NCBI GenBank assembly: GCA_030693335.1
Contig: JAUYAU010000015.1
Location: 1-64,000 of the forward strand
Reading direction: 5' to 3'
DNA length: 64,000 bases
Source of the DNA: Sulfuricurvum sp.
Lineage (GTDB): Bacteria; Campylobacterota; Campylobacteria; Campylobacterales; Sulfurimonadaceae
The notes beneath the pieces are model-generated. The model did no database searches, was not told the DNA's origin, and saw only the letters and a program-made list of their open reading frames with translations. Position numbers and translations under genes: made by a program. Shown here in pieces: positions 8,011 to 16,511 of the stretch; within the stretch, counting starts at the first letter, position 1, and every line of letters starts with the position of its first letter.

Positions 8011-8408
8011 TGCCTTCTTCGATGGATATACCCGTACATGATATAGGGCCGCTTTTAGAGATACAGGAGTATTCGATAGTTTGGTTTTTAATACTGACCG
8101 GATTGATTTTGGTGATTATTTCAGTATTGCTGAAGCAGATTCGTTCTCGAAAAAAAAGTAAAGAGCTAGATGAACGAAGCGTTCGTTACGAAAATTTTTG
8201 CCGTATCGATTTGAGCAATCCTAAGGTCGCAGCATATGAGATATGCAAGCAAGGCTCTTTTTTTGCACACGATAACGAGCAGACTCTCAGCTCTTATCGT
8301 ATCCTTTTTGAAGACTTGGAGCGATACAAATATGCTCCAAAAGTAGAGCCGATGGATGAAGAGTGTTTGGCTCTTTATGAAGCGTATTGTCACATGATTG
8401 TTGTGTAA
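8010..8408 (+). CDS. Small membrane protein ending the bat operon
   Basis: The ATG at 8010 shares a base with the DUF58 stop (TGATG); a GTG at 8007 is an alternative. The 132 residues have one membrane segment (about 22-42) flanked by a short periplasmic N-terminus and a charged cytoplasmic part. The position and shape resemble the DUF4381-like proteins found in MoxR operons. I cannot name the family with certainty. Its stop lies one base from the converging tyrA stop. Confidence 0.65.
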   Translation: MPSSMDIPVHDIGPLLEIQEYSIVWFLILTGLILVIISVLLKQIRSRKKSKELDERSVRYENFCRIDLSNPKVAAYEICKQGSFFAHDNEQTLSSYRILFEDLERYKYAPKVEPMDEECLALYEAYCHMIVV

Positions 8409-8409
8409 G

Positions 8410-9246
8410 TTACGAAAAAATTTCCTGCAATTTATTAGCATTTTTCATCTCATGGTGCAATGAGGTGTAATCTTCCGCGAGTAATGCCTCTTTCATGGTA
8501 GCAAGTTCACGCTCGAAGAGTTCAATGGCTTCCAAGACATTTAGTCTATTTTGGCGAAAAATGTCTTCCCACATGTAGGGAGAACTTTGTGCCAATCGGC
8601 TCATGGAGCGAAATCCACCTGCGGCAAGGGTAAGAATGTTTTCTTTTTCTTCTTGTGCTAACACGGTATTGGCCAGAGCATACGAGATGACGTGGGGCAT
8701 GTGACTGATAAACGCTGCATGACGGTCATGCTGATCTGCCCCCATCGTGTGAATCTGCATATTAATGGCACGAAAAAGTCTTAATGCTGTATTGCGCTGT
8801 ATCTCGCCGCTGTGTTCTAAATCACACATAACGAGCACTTTATCGGTATAAAGCCCCTCTATAGCAGCATTAGGACCAAATTGCTCTGTTCCCGTCATCG
8901 GATGCGCTGCGACAAAATTTTTGCGAATAGCTTCAGGCACCGCTTTAACAATCACAGCTTTGGTACTGCCCAAATCGATCAGTGTTTTATCACTTTCTGA
9001 TAAATCAACACATTCATGCAAGAGACGTATCACCCCATCAACGGGGACGGCAAAGAAGATAACATCGCAACGTTCTTTGAGGATGTCAAAAGGGACAATC
9101 GCGTGAACAAGACCTCGTTCCAATGCGATTTTTTGATGTTCTAAATTATGGTCACTTCCTACAACGGACGTGACAAATGGGAGCTTTTGGAGAGAGAGGG
9201 CCAAAGAGCCTCCCATCAATCCTAGCCCTACAATTCCTATGTTCAT
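8410..9246 (-). CDS. tyrA: Prephenate dehydrogenase
   Basis: 278 residues with an N-terminal Rossmann fold (GIVGLGLMGGSLA, residues 4-16) and the TyrA motifs DLGSTKA and HPMTGTEQFGPNAA. It converts prephenate to 4-hydroxyphenylpyruvate with NAD(P)+, the committed step to tyrosine. There is no fused chorismate mutase or ACT domain. Start ATG at 9246. It is divergent from bamA; I recall tyrA and bamA homologues being neighbours in Campylobacter too. Confidence 0.92.
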   Translation of the reverse strand: MNIGIVGLGLMGGSLALSLQKLPFVTSVVGSDHNLEHQKIALERGLVHAIVPFDILKERCDVIFFAVPVDGVIRLLHECVDLSESDKTLIDLGSTKAVIVKAVPEAIRKNFVAAHPMTGTEQFGPNAAIEGLYTDKVLVMCDLEHSGEIQRNTALRLFRAINMQIHTMGADQHDRHAAFISHMPHVISYALANTVLAQEEKENILTLAAGGFRSMSRLAQSSPYMWEDIFRQNRLNVLEAIELFERELATMKEALLAEDYTSLHHEMKNANKLQEIFS

Positions 9247-9355
9247 TATGAACCTTTACTTAATAATGCTTTAAAAAGGGTATTTTAGCAGATTTTGGGT
9301 TACATTTACGGTACATTAATTATGACAGTGATAAAATGAGCGCCAATTTAACGCC

Positions 9356-11626
9356 ATGGATTTTCACTTGAAACAAATCACTCTTTCTCTTTTTCTTTCT
9401 TCCGCTTTGCTGTGCGCAGCTACCGAAAATGTAACAAGTATTAAATACGAGGGTATGGTCCATATTTCCCAAGCCGTAGCCAACCAGCTCAATGAGGTAA
9501 AAGTGGGTGAACCGCTTGATCCGCAGCGTTTGGATAAAGCGATCAAAACTTTTTTTGATCAAGGTTATTTTGAAGATGTTTGGGCAGAAGAAGAAGCGGG
9601 AGTTGTGACGTTTCATTTCGTAGAAAAGCCGATTATCTCCAAAATTGAGCTCAAAGGGTTCAAAGAAAATGATGAAGAAGCGCAAAAAAGCCTTTTGCAA
9701 ATAGATAAAGGGGCACTGTACGACATCAAACGAATCGAGAGTGCTAAAAAGCGTATTATGGATGCTTTGAATCAAGAGGGGAAGATTGATTCGGTAGTAG
9801 AAGTAGAGACGACGAAACTCGACAATGGCAGTTTAAGCGTGAAGTTTATCGCAAACGAAGGTAAAGAAATTATCATCAAAGAACTCAAATATTACGGTGT
9901 TTCTGGAGTAGATACCGATGCATTTGATACGGTTATTGCAAATAAAGAACGTGATTTTATGGGATGGATGTGGGGACGTAATGACGGTAAAATGAAAATT
10001 GCCGAGTTGCAATACGATCCATTGCGTATTCATGATTATTACATGCAGTTTGGGTATTTAAATGCAAAAGTTGATGCTCCGTTTGTAACGGTCGATTTCA
10101 ATCGCTACGAGGCCAAAATGGTTTATAACGTTTTTGAAGGAGATATTTTTCGCGTAAGTGATATTCTTATTTTTCAAGATACGGCGGTTATCGAGGACCA
10201 GGCTCTCTTAGATGTTATTGCACTGGAAAAAAACAAACCGTTCAACATTAAAACCTTTCGGGACGATGCCGATCGAATCAAGACCAAAATTGCAGATCTT
10301 GGATACGCTTTTGTACAGGTTCAACCTGATTTACGCCAAGACAAAGAGACAAAAACCGTAGAAGTGATCTATCGTATCGTCCCCGGCAAAAAAGTACGTA
10401 TCGGAAATGTGGTTATTGCCGGTAATAATCGAACCCTTGACCGAGTAGTGCGTCGTGAACTCTTTTTAGCGCCGGGTGATTTATACAGTCTCACCAACCT
10501 CAAAGATTCTCGCAACGCATTGGGACGTACGGGTTATTTTGAGACCAATACCATCGAAGAAAAACGTATCGATGATGAAACGATGGACATTGTTGTTCAA
10601 GCTAAAGAAGCACCAACGGGTAACATACAGTTAGGCGGTGGATATGGCAGTTTTGGAGGATTGATGCTCAGTGCCGCCATAAGTGACCGCAATATTTTCG
10701 GTTCCGGTATCACCATGGGATTAAATTTAGAAAAATCAATGCGTACCAATAATTATGCATTTAACATTTCTAATCCACGGTTAAACGACAGCGATTTCAG
10801 CGGTAACTTTGCTGTGAATAAGAGTTCAACTCAGCTTGATAACTTTACGACGGCATCGACAGGGCTTAGCGTTGGCGTAGGGCATCGCTTTAGCCGTTAT
10901 TGGAGTGGTTATGCCGGGTATAATTATTCAGCTAATAGGTACAGCGAGGTAGATGCTAATCTAACTGGAATGGATCCTCGTTTTTTTCAAACGTATACAA
11001 AAAGCTCTGTGATGACCTCTGCCTCGTATGACAGTACGGATGATTATTATGTAGCCAGAGAGGGGATGGCTTTCTCTCAAAGTCTCGAAAAAGCAGGAGT
11101 AGGAGGAGAAGCTGATTTCCTGAAAAGCCGGACCAATTTTGGGATTTACCGAGGATTGCAGAAGCTGACTGATTTTGATTTGATTGTTAGGTATAAGGCC
11201 CGTTTAAATTATGTGGTAGATACAGGATTTGTACCGATCAGTGAGCGATTTTTTATGGGAGGGATCGGTTCAGTGCGAGGATATCGAGGTTTTTCAATTT
11301 CTCCTTATACGTATAGTGCGGATGGAAGCATTGAGAGAACAAGCAATGGTGAACCTCTTAGAAATGGCGGAACGAAGACCTTTTCAAACAGTCTTGAACT
11401 CAGCTTTCCTCTTGTCCCTGAAGCGCGGATGCGCGCTACGGCTTTTTATGATTATGGGATGATAGGTGATGAAAGTTTTACGGAAGTTACTCGAAGCAGC
11501 TTTGGAGTGTCACTGGAATGGTTCTCGCCGGTTGGACCTTTGCAGTTGGTTTTTGCGAAACCATTGGGTTCGAAAGAAGGAGATCGAACAGCACCATTCG
11601 AATTTACAATCGGGCAACGTTTCTAA
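9356..11626 (+). CDS. bamA: Outer-membrane protein assembly factor BamA
   Basis: 756 residues: signal peptide (about 1-22, LSSALLCAA), five POTRA repeats (about 23-420), then a 16-strand Omp85 barrel. The barrel has the GGIGSVRGYRG loop motif near residue 638 and ends in phenylalanine (IGQRF). It inserts beta-barrel proteins in the outer membrane. The ribosome site before the ATG at 9356 is weak. The stop converges with ppx, leaving three bases between them, and an AACGTT/AACGTT hairpin (11616-11631) spans the junction without a T tract. Confidence 0.95.
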   Translation: MDFHLKQITLSLFLSSALLCAATENVTSIKYEGMVHISQAVANQLNEVKVGEPLDPQRLDKAIKTFFDQGYFEDVWAEEEAGVVTFHFVEKPIISKIELKGFKENDEEAQKSLLQIDKGALYDIKRIESAKKRIMDALNQEGKIDSVVEVETTKLDNGSLSVKFIANEGKEIIIKELKYYGVSGVDTDAFDTVIANKERDFMGWMWGRNDGKMKIAELQYDPLRIHDYYMQFGYLNAKVDAPFVTVDFNRYEAKMVYNVFEGDIFRVSDILIFQDTAVIEDQALLDVIALEKNKPFNIKTFRDDADRIKTKIADLGYAFVQVQPDLRQDKETKTVEVIYRIVPGKKVRIGNVVIAGNNRTLDRVVRRELFLAPGDLYSLTNLKDSRNALGRTGYFETNTIEEKRIDDETMDIVVQAKEAPTGNIQLGGGYGSFGGLMLSAAISDRNIFGSGITMGLNLEKSMRTNNYAFNISNPRLNDSDFSGNFAVNKSSTQLDNFTTASTGLSVGVGHRFSRYWSGYAGYNYSANRYSEVDANLTGMDPRFFQTYTKSSVMTSASYDSTDDYYVAREGMAFSQSLEKAGVGGEADFLKSRTNFGIYRGLQKLTDFDLIVRYKARLNYVVDTGFVPISERFFMGGIGSVRGYRGFSISPYTYSADGSIERTSNGEPLRNGGTKTFSNSLELSFPLVPEARMRATAFYDYGMIGDESFTEVTRSSFGVSLEWFSPVGPLQLVFAKPLGSKEGDRTAPFEFTIGQRF

Positions 11627-11629
11627 ACG

Positions 11630-13093
11630 TTAGTCACGTAATAGAATGGAGAGTTGCGGCGGCAACGGAAGATTTTTAAGCTGCTCACGCACTAAATAAA
11701 GATGTGCTCCCTCTACAATTAGTAATCCATCAGTAAATGAAAGTGTTAACGACTGCTCACTGCTGCGTTGCGCAAGCAATATATGCGAGAGCCAAAGAAT
11801 CGTATAAAGTGCATTGAGTACTTTATTAGATGGCAGAAGAAATCCATAGCTGTTCTTGGGGATCAGATCAGAAGAGGTATGTCCTTTTTTAAACAAGAGC
11901 AAATGGGAAATAAGGGCAATCTGGGTATGAGTTAGCCCATAATCCAGAGCATTGAGCGCTAAGTAGTGGCTGTGCTTTTGATAAGCGTAATACCGTACTC
12001 CCAGTCCGATAGGGAGAAGTTTGGCCGCCATGACGAGCTCGCTACGAGTGGAGACCGGTAGATCCAGATGGACATGCATAAGCGTAAAGAGACGTTTTGC
12101 CAAAGCAGAACATTCAATACCATGGTTGCTATACGTGGCATAGGTATCTAAAAGATATCGCAGTGAAGGGTTGTAGTTCTGAGGAAATTGATCTTTTGCA
12201 TTACGTAATAAATCACTTAGATAAACCCCCTCACGAACCCCCACTCCACTACAAATCAGTTTTTGAACGTTCAAATGATTGGCAATACGCTGTAATATCA
12301 GGGTTCCCGGCTTGATGGTGTCAAAGCGGTCAGGTTTTATATTTAACGACTTGAGTTTTTTTGGTGAAGCTTCCATAATTGCGTTTGCAAATGTTTCAAA
12401 GACTTCTTTGGTGGTTGAGTAGCCATGAAGTTTTTTGAGAGGGTATTCTTCTTTTTTCATCAGCGAACGCGTCAGTGCCCGAAAAGTCCCTCCGACGCCT
12501 ATGAGCATTTGCGTGGATTTAAAAGGAAGCGTATTAAGGGCGTCATCGATGTAACGTACAGCACCCTCTATGTCTCCATGATCCATAAAAAGTTCTTTGA
12601 GCCGTACCGTACCGATGTTGAGAGAAAACATCTTTTCAACTTTACCATTGCTTATTTGCGCAAACTCACTTGAGCCACCGCCAACATCTACGCTTATAGC
12701 ATCCATCGCAGGAAGCAGGTTGGCACATGCCATACCCCCTAGATAGGCTTCTCGCGCACCGTCAATGACTTTGATGCTTAGGGAGTGCTCTTGACGAATA
12801 CGTGCAATAAATTCAGGGGCATTGGGAGCATCACGCAAAGCAGAAGTAGCAACACAAAGAATTTTACGGGCTTTAAAGGATCGGGCAATAAGCAAAAATT
12901 CACCCAAGGCACTAGCAGTACTGTCCATTGCTGATTTTTGCAAGTTCCCACCGTTTGTATAAACGGCTTCTCCTAAACGTACAGAGCTTTTAACTTCATG
13001 AATAATATGAAAAGCAAAACGGCTTGTTTTTTGAACAACCGCCATGCGCATTGAGTTAGACCCAATGTCAATGATGGCGGTGCATTGCGCCAT
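11630..13093 (-). CDS. ppx: Ppx/GppA-family phosphatase
   Basis: 487 residues. The N-terminal ASKHA fold shows the phosphate-1 loop IDIGSNSMRMAVV (9-21), the family motif ATSALRDAPN and phosphate-2 VDVGGGSSEFA. The C-terminal half is a helical HD-like region (about 310-487), as in long GppA/Ppx proteins. It hydrolyses inorganic polyphosphate and/or pppGpp; the two activities cannot be separated by sequence. It follows ferredoxin directly, an arrangement I recall in H. pylori and C. jejuni. A polyphosphate kinase gene lies elsewhere in this window. Confidence 0.9.
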   Translation of the reverse strand: MAQCTAIIDIGSNSMRMAVVQKTSRFAFHIIHEVKSSVRLGEAVYTNGGNLQKSAMDSTASALGEFLLIARSFKARKILCVATSALRDAPNAPEFIARIRQEHSLSIKVIDGAREAYLGGMACANLLPAMDAISVDVGGGSSEFAQISNGKVEKMFSLNIGTVRLKELFMDHGDIEGAVRYIDDALNTLPFKSTQMLIGVGGTFRALTRSLMKKEEYPLKKLHGYSTTKEVFETFANAIMEASPKKLKSLNIKPDRFDTIKPGTLILQRIANHLNVQKLICSGVGVREGVYLSDLLRNAKDQFPQNYNPSLRYLLDTYATYSNHGIECSALAKRLFTLMHVHLDLPVSTRSELVMAAKLLPIGLGVRYYAYQKHSHYLALNALDYGLTHTQIALISHLLLFKKGHTSSDLIPKNSYGFLLPSNKVLNALYTILWLSHILLAQRSSEQSLTLSFTDGLLIVEGAHLYLVREQLKNLPLPPQLSILLRD

Positions 13094-13348
13094 TTATTCT
13101 TCTTCTTCTGTCAGCTGTTTAAACTTATAGAGAAGCTCTTGGGTTGTTTCAACATTTTCTTTGTCAGGGATGATACAATCGACAGGGCAGACAGGAATAC
13201 AGGCTGGTTCATCGTACAGTCCAACACACTCTGTACAACGATCCGGTTCGATAAAATAAATTGGATCACCCTCTTCAATAGCCTCCATTGGGCACTCTTC
13301 GCGGCATGCATCACATGCAATACATTCATCCGTAATGATTAGTGGCAT
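13094..13348 (-). CDS. 2[4Fe-4S] ferredoxin
   Basis: 84 residues with two cluster motifs: CIACDACREECP (about 9-20) and CTECVGLYDEPACIPVCP (about 38-55). The loop inserted in the second motif and the C-terminal acidic helix mark the Alvin/YfhL type of low-potential ferredoxin. In Campylobacterota it is the likely electron carrier for 2-oxoacid oxidoreductases. It ends immediately before the ppx start. Confidence 0.95.
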   Translation of the reverse strand: MPLIITDECIACDACREECPMEAIEEGDPIYFIEPDRCTECVGLYDEPACIPVCPVDCIIPDKENVETTQELLYKFKQLTEEEE

Positions 13349-13414
13349 AGTTAAACCTTGTTTAGTAATATGATAATGGGCGATTTATATCAAAATCTAC
13401 CTTAATGGAAGGTT

Positions 13415-14716
13415 TTATTTGCGCTGTGGTAATAAACAGTAAAGTTTGGCTGGTAAAACAAGTCTTGCAACGGTACCGTCAATCCCATCAATACGGTTTG
13501 TAATACTGATGTCGGCCCCTATGGCCTCAGCAGCACTTTTTGCCAGGAAAAGCCCTAAGCCGACTCCTGACTTGTTTCCTTGACGCTTAAAGGGTGCAAA
13601 GAGATCCATCGCCTCATCAACACCGCAACCCTCGTCAATTACTTCTATAATAATGTCCGTATCACGTAAATAGCTTTGGAAGAGAATGGTCTTGCCGGGA
13701 GGGGTGAATTTCATGGCATTTTGTAAGAAGTTTTGCAGTATCTGATTAAGCAGTGTAACTTGCAAGACAGCAGTGAAATTTTCCGGTTCAAATTTTGTTT
13801 TTAATATTTTCTTTTCACTGTGCGTCAGCAGGGAAAAATCCCCTTCCCATTTTTTGAGAATTTGGATGATATCTGCTTCAACGGGCATTTCAAGTTGTGC
13901 CCCCTCTTGACGGCCAATATTGAGAATGTCGCTTACAATCTTATTCATCTCATCGACGCTTTGATTGGTGATACGAATAGCCTCAATGTACTCTTCGGCA
14001 CTTCTTTTTTTAATCAATGTAACCTGATTCTTGAGTTTGATGACGGCAAGCGGAGTTTTGAGTTCATGCGCCGTACCGATAAAAAGCTCTTTTTGGTACT
14101 TAACAAAATTTTGAATACGTCCCATGAGGCGGTTAATCGTTTCGCCCAGTGGCTCGAATTCATGGGGCAGTTGATCCACTCTGATAGGTCGAAGAAGATG
14201 TTCGTTCATATTGGCAAGTCGTCTCGTCAGTGCACTCACCGGAGCAATAAGCATCTTTGAAAACGCGATGGCATAGAGTATGATAACGATAAATCCAAAG
14301 GCATTGATGATAAAAATTGATTTGAGTATTTTTTGTAAAAGATTCTTAGTCGCTGTAATGTCACGGCTGACTTTTAGATAGGCTGAGTGTTCAAAATCAA
14401 AGGGGTAAATGAGAGTCAAGGTTGTTTCATCGTGATGCGTTGTTTCAATATACTCGATAGAAGCTTCACCTTTTGGCAAGGTGATTAAATCAACGGTTAA
14501 TTCGGATGATGGATCTGATGTTTTTTGCTGAAGCGCTGTGATGGATTTGGAATCGGAAATATTTTGAGCTTTTGTGAGAAGTTCAGCTTGTTTTTCATCG
14601 TAAATGGATTGTTTGATAAAGAGATAAAGAAAAGAGGAAAAAAGAACAACCAGTGCTGCAGAAGCGACAATGAGCTGAACTAAAAAGCGACGTCGTATAC
14701 TTCGTTTAGAAAACAT
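13415..14716 (-). CDS. Sensor histidine kinase paired with the CosR/HsrA-like regulator
   Basis: 433 residues: a membrane segment at about 11-33, a periplasmic sensor region of roughly 100 residues, a second membrane segment (about 135-158), HAMP, then a HisKA domain with AHELKTPLAV (H217). The ATPase has N-box LQNAMKFTPPG, G1 DEGCGVD and G2 GVGLGLFLAKS, so it looks catalytically complete. It starts 18 bases after the stop of the response regulator and is surely cotranscribed with it. I recall no kinase at this point in C. jejuni or H. pylori, where the orthologous regulator is an orphan. The signal is unknown. Confidence 0.9.
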   Translation of the reverse strand: MFSKRSIRRRFLVQLIVASAALVVLFSSFLYLFIKQSIYDEKQAELLTKAQNISDSKSITALQQKTSDPSSELTVDLITLPKGEASIEYIETTHHDETTLTLIYPFDFEHSAYLKVSRDITATKNLLQKILKSIFIINAFGFIVIILYAIAFSKMLIAPVSALTRRLANMNEHLLRPIRVDQLPHEFEPLGETINRLMGRIQNFVKYQKELFIGTAHELKTPLAVIKLKNQVTLIKKRSAEEYIEAIRITNQSVDEMNKIVSDILNIGRQEGAQLEMPVEADIIQILKKWEGDFSLLTHSEKKILKTKFEPENFTAVLQVTLLNQILQNFLQNAMKFTPPGKTILFQSYLRDTDIIIEVIDEGCGVDEAMDLFAPFKRQGNKSGVGLGLFLAKSAAEAIGADISITNRIDGIDGTVARLVLPAKLYCLLPQRK

Positions 14717-14734
14717 AGGACGCCCTTTTTATGG

Positions 14735-15409
14735 TTAGTTGACTTCTTTAGGAAAGCAAAATCGGTATCCGCGACGGCGAACCGTTTCAATAGTTGTAAT
14801 ACCCAATGGTTTGTCCATTTTCTGACGGATTTGGTTGATTGCAACCTCGATAACATTAGGGGTAACAAGCTCAGGCTCTTCCCAGATAGCATCCAGCAAT
14901 TGCTCTTTAGAAACGATTTGATCACGGTGGCGTGCAAGGTGTGTTAACACTTCAAACGGCTTGCCTTTGAGTTCGATCTCTTTTTCTTTGTAGATAATTT
15001 TCTCTTCTTCAGGGTTGATGATGAGATCATCAATTTCGATGATGTTGCTGCCGCCAAAACGCAAACGCGCTTCGATACGAGCGATGAGAACATCAAAATC
15101 AAACGGTTTGCGAATATAGTCATCGGCACCTGCACGTAGTGCATCGATTTCACTTTGATTGTCATCACGAGCGGATAGAACAACAACTACGGTTTTTGGC
15201 GTGTTAGACTTGATATCAGGAATGATATCAACACTGTTGCCATCTGGAAGCATCCAGTCCATCAAAATCAGGTCATAATTTCGGATATCGAGATAATACT
15301 CTCCATCTTTTAGTGTCTCAACGACATCGCTTTGGTAACCAAACTCTTTGAGGCCTTCTGAAAGAGTTTTGTTAAGTGTTACTTCGTCTTCAATGATTAG
15401 AATGCGCAT
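14735..15409 (-). CDS. cosR: OmpR-type response regulator, CosR/HsrA orthologue
   Basis: 224 residues: receiver domain (1-115) and winged-helix DNA-binding domain (about 125-220). The C-terminal half has LKGKPFEVLTHLARHRD, QLLDAIWEEPE and VAINQIRQKMDKPLG, which I recognise as nearly identical to H. pylori HsrA (HP1043) and C. jejuni CosR. Those are essential orphan regulators of redox and oxygen metabolism reported to work without phosphorylation. Here the receiver keeps the acidic pocket, D51 in LLMDWMLP-like context, and K101, so phosphorylation is possible. The neighbours ferredoxin, ppx, folB and plsY support orthology. Confidence 0.88.
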   Translation of the reverse strand: MRILIIEDEVTLNKTLSEGLKEFGYQSDVVETLKDGEYYLDIRNYDLILMDWMLPDGNSVDIIPDIKSNTPKTVVVVLSARDDNQSEIDALRAGADDYIRKPFDFDVLIARIEARLRFGGSNIIEIDDLIINPEEEKIIYKEKEIELKGKPFEVLTHLARHRDQIVSKEQLLDAIWEEPELVTPNVIEVAINQIRQKMDKPLGITTIETVRRRGYRFCFPKEVN

Positions 15410-15441
15410 TTACGTTCCTCGAAAGCGGATATTTTGCCAAA

Positions 15442-15450
15442 ATTATAACA
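15442..15450 (-). promoter_or_regulatory. Extended -10 promoter of the cosR-like operon
   Basis: On the minus strand the sequence TGTTATAAT is a perfect extended -10 (TGn plus TATAAT). It would start transcription near 15435, about 26 bases before the regulator ATG at 15409. The -35 region (TTTAAG-like) is weak, which is common with an extended -10. Confidence 0.6.
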
Positions 15451-15487
15451 CAGTTTTAGAAAATCTTAAAGTTTTATTCAATTTTCT

Positions 15488-15814
15488 TTAAAAAATAAAA
15501 TTCTCTTGGACACCAACTGTGCAATTGCTAAGAATATCAGGTTTTCGCAAGGTTAGTGAGAGGGTAGAAATAGAAGAAAACTCTTTTTTAAGGGAAGACC
15601 CAAGCCATTGGAGTGCTTCTTCGATCAGAAAAAATTCATTTTTTTGAATGCTGTTTTGTATATGATCAGATACTTCGGCATAATTTATGAAAGTATTTTG
15701 GGTGTACTGGTAGTTGATAATGCAATCAATGATCACTTTTTGAGGGGTAATCCGTTCAGCCTCTAAGATCCCGATAATGGAATCAAAGGTGAGGTTTTCG
15801 ATGAGGATGGTCAT
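15488..15814 (-). CDS. folB: Dihydroneopterin aldolase
   Basis: 108 residues, a short FolB-type T-fold protein: ENLTFDSIIGILEAER near the N-terminus and NYAEVSDHIQ in the middle match the family. It cleaves 7,8-dihydroneopterin to 6-hydroxymethyl-dihydropterin and glycolaldehyde in folate synthesis. It overlaps plsY by four bases and lies beside the cosR-like gene, an order I recall in C. jejuni. The next folate step (folK) is encoded at 49244. Confidence 0.82.
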   Translation of the reverse strand: MTILIENLTFDSIIGILEAERITPQKVIIDCIINYQYTQNTFINYAEVSDHIQNSIQKNEFFLIEEALQWLGSSLKKEFSSISTLSLTLRKPDILSNCTVGVQENFIF

Positions 15815-16425
15815 GCGACCCGTTTCTCTTCTCCTTTGAACAGACGGACAAAGTTAGGGATGTGTTTGTAAAAGAGGATAAAGGCGATAAAAAGGACAGG
15901 TGCATGAAACATTTCAGGGTGGATGACGAATGAAGCAATAATCAGCGCCAACAGCCCCATCATAGAGGAGAGTGAGGAAATGCGGATGGTTTTCGCCGCA
16001 ATAGCCCATACTGCAAGGGCAATAGCGGTTTCGGCAGGAAGCATAACTGCCATAACGCCCATACCCGTTGCCACCCCTTTACCTCCCTCAAACCACAAAT
16101 AAGGGCTGAAGCAGTGACCGATAACGGCTAAAACGGCCACAAGCCATTGTACGCTTTCAGTCATACCAAAATATTTGGCTGCCAATACAACCAAAATTCC
16201 TTTGAGTGCATCCAGCGCCAATGTTGCGGCACCGAGTTTTTTAGCCAACGAGGGATTGGTTTCTTTGACCACACGCAGTACATTGGTAGCGCCAATACTT
16301 CCTGAACCGGACTCTTTGACGTTCACCCCTGCAAAGACTTTGGCAAGGATCATACCAAAAGGGATACCGCCTAGAGCATAGGCTAAAAGGTAGAATTGCA
16401 CGTTTTGATTAAATAAAAATTCCAT
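15811..16425 (-). CDS. plsY: Acyl-phosphate:glycerol-3-phosphate acyltransferase
   Basis: 204 residues with about five membrane segments and the three PlsY motifs: KESGSGSIGATNVLR, FEGGKGVATGMG and FYKHIPNFVRL. It transfers the acyl group of acyl-phosphate to glycerol-3-phosphate, the first committed step of phospholipid synthesis at the inner membrane. It is transcribed divergently from nadA from the symmetric promoter at 16454-16489, and continues into folB. Confidence 0.93.
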   Translation of the reverse strand: MEFLFNQNVQFYLLAYALGGIPFGMILAKVFAGVNVKESGSGSIGATNVLRVVKETNPSLAKKLGAATLALDALKGILVVLAAKYFGMTESVQWLVAVLAVIGHCFSPYLWFEGGKGVATGMGVMAVMLPAETAIALAVWAIAAKTIRISSLSSMMGLLALIIASFVIHPEMFHAPVLFIAFILFYKHIPNFVRLFKGEEKRVA

Positions 16426-16453
16426 TGTGTTTGACTCTTTGTTAATAAATTTG

Positions 16454-16489
16454 GGATGCTATTATATTTCAAAAGATATAATAACATCC
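16454..16489. promoter_or_regulatory. Symmetric divergent promoter/operator between plsY and nadA
   Basis: A near-perfect inverted repeat has arms GGATGCTATTATAT (16454-16467) and ATATAATAACATCC (16476-16489), 13 of 14 positions complementary, separated by eight bases. Each arm carries a TATAAT -10 box facing outward: 16477-16482 toward nadA and 16466-16461 toward plsY. The symmetry could serve a dimeric regulator that controls both genes, or simply reflect two back-to-back promoters. Confidence 0.6.
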
Positions 16490-16511
16490 TAATGAGATGC
16501 AAGGAACCATT

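Noticed and set aside
13381-13420. ACCTT/AAGGT hairpin followed by TTTTATTT as a terminator
   Set aside because: The T tract follows the hairpin only on the plus strand, where no gene ends; the stem is only five pairs.
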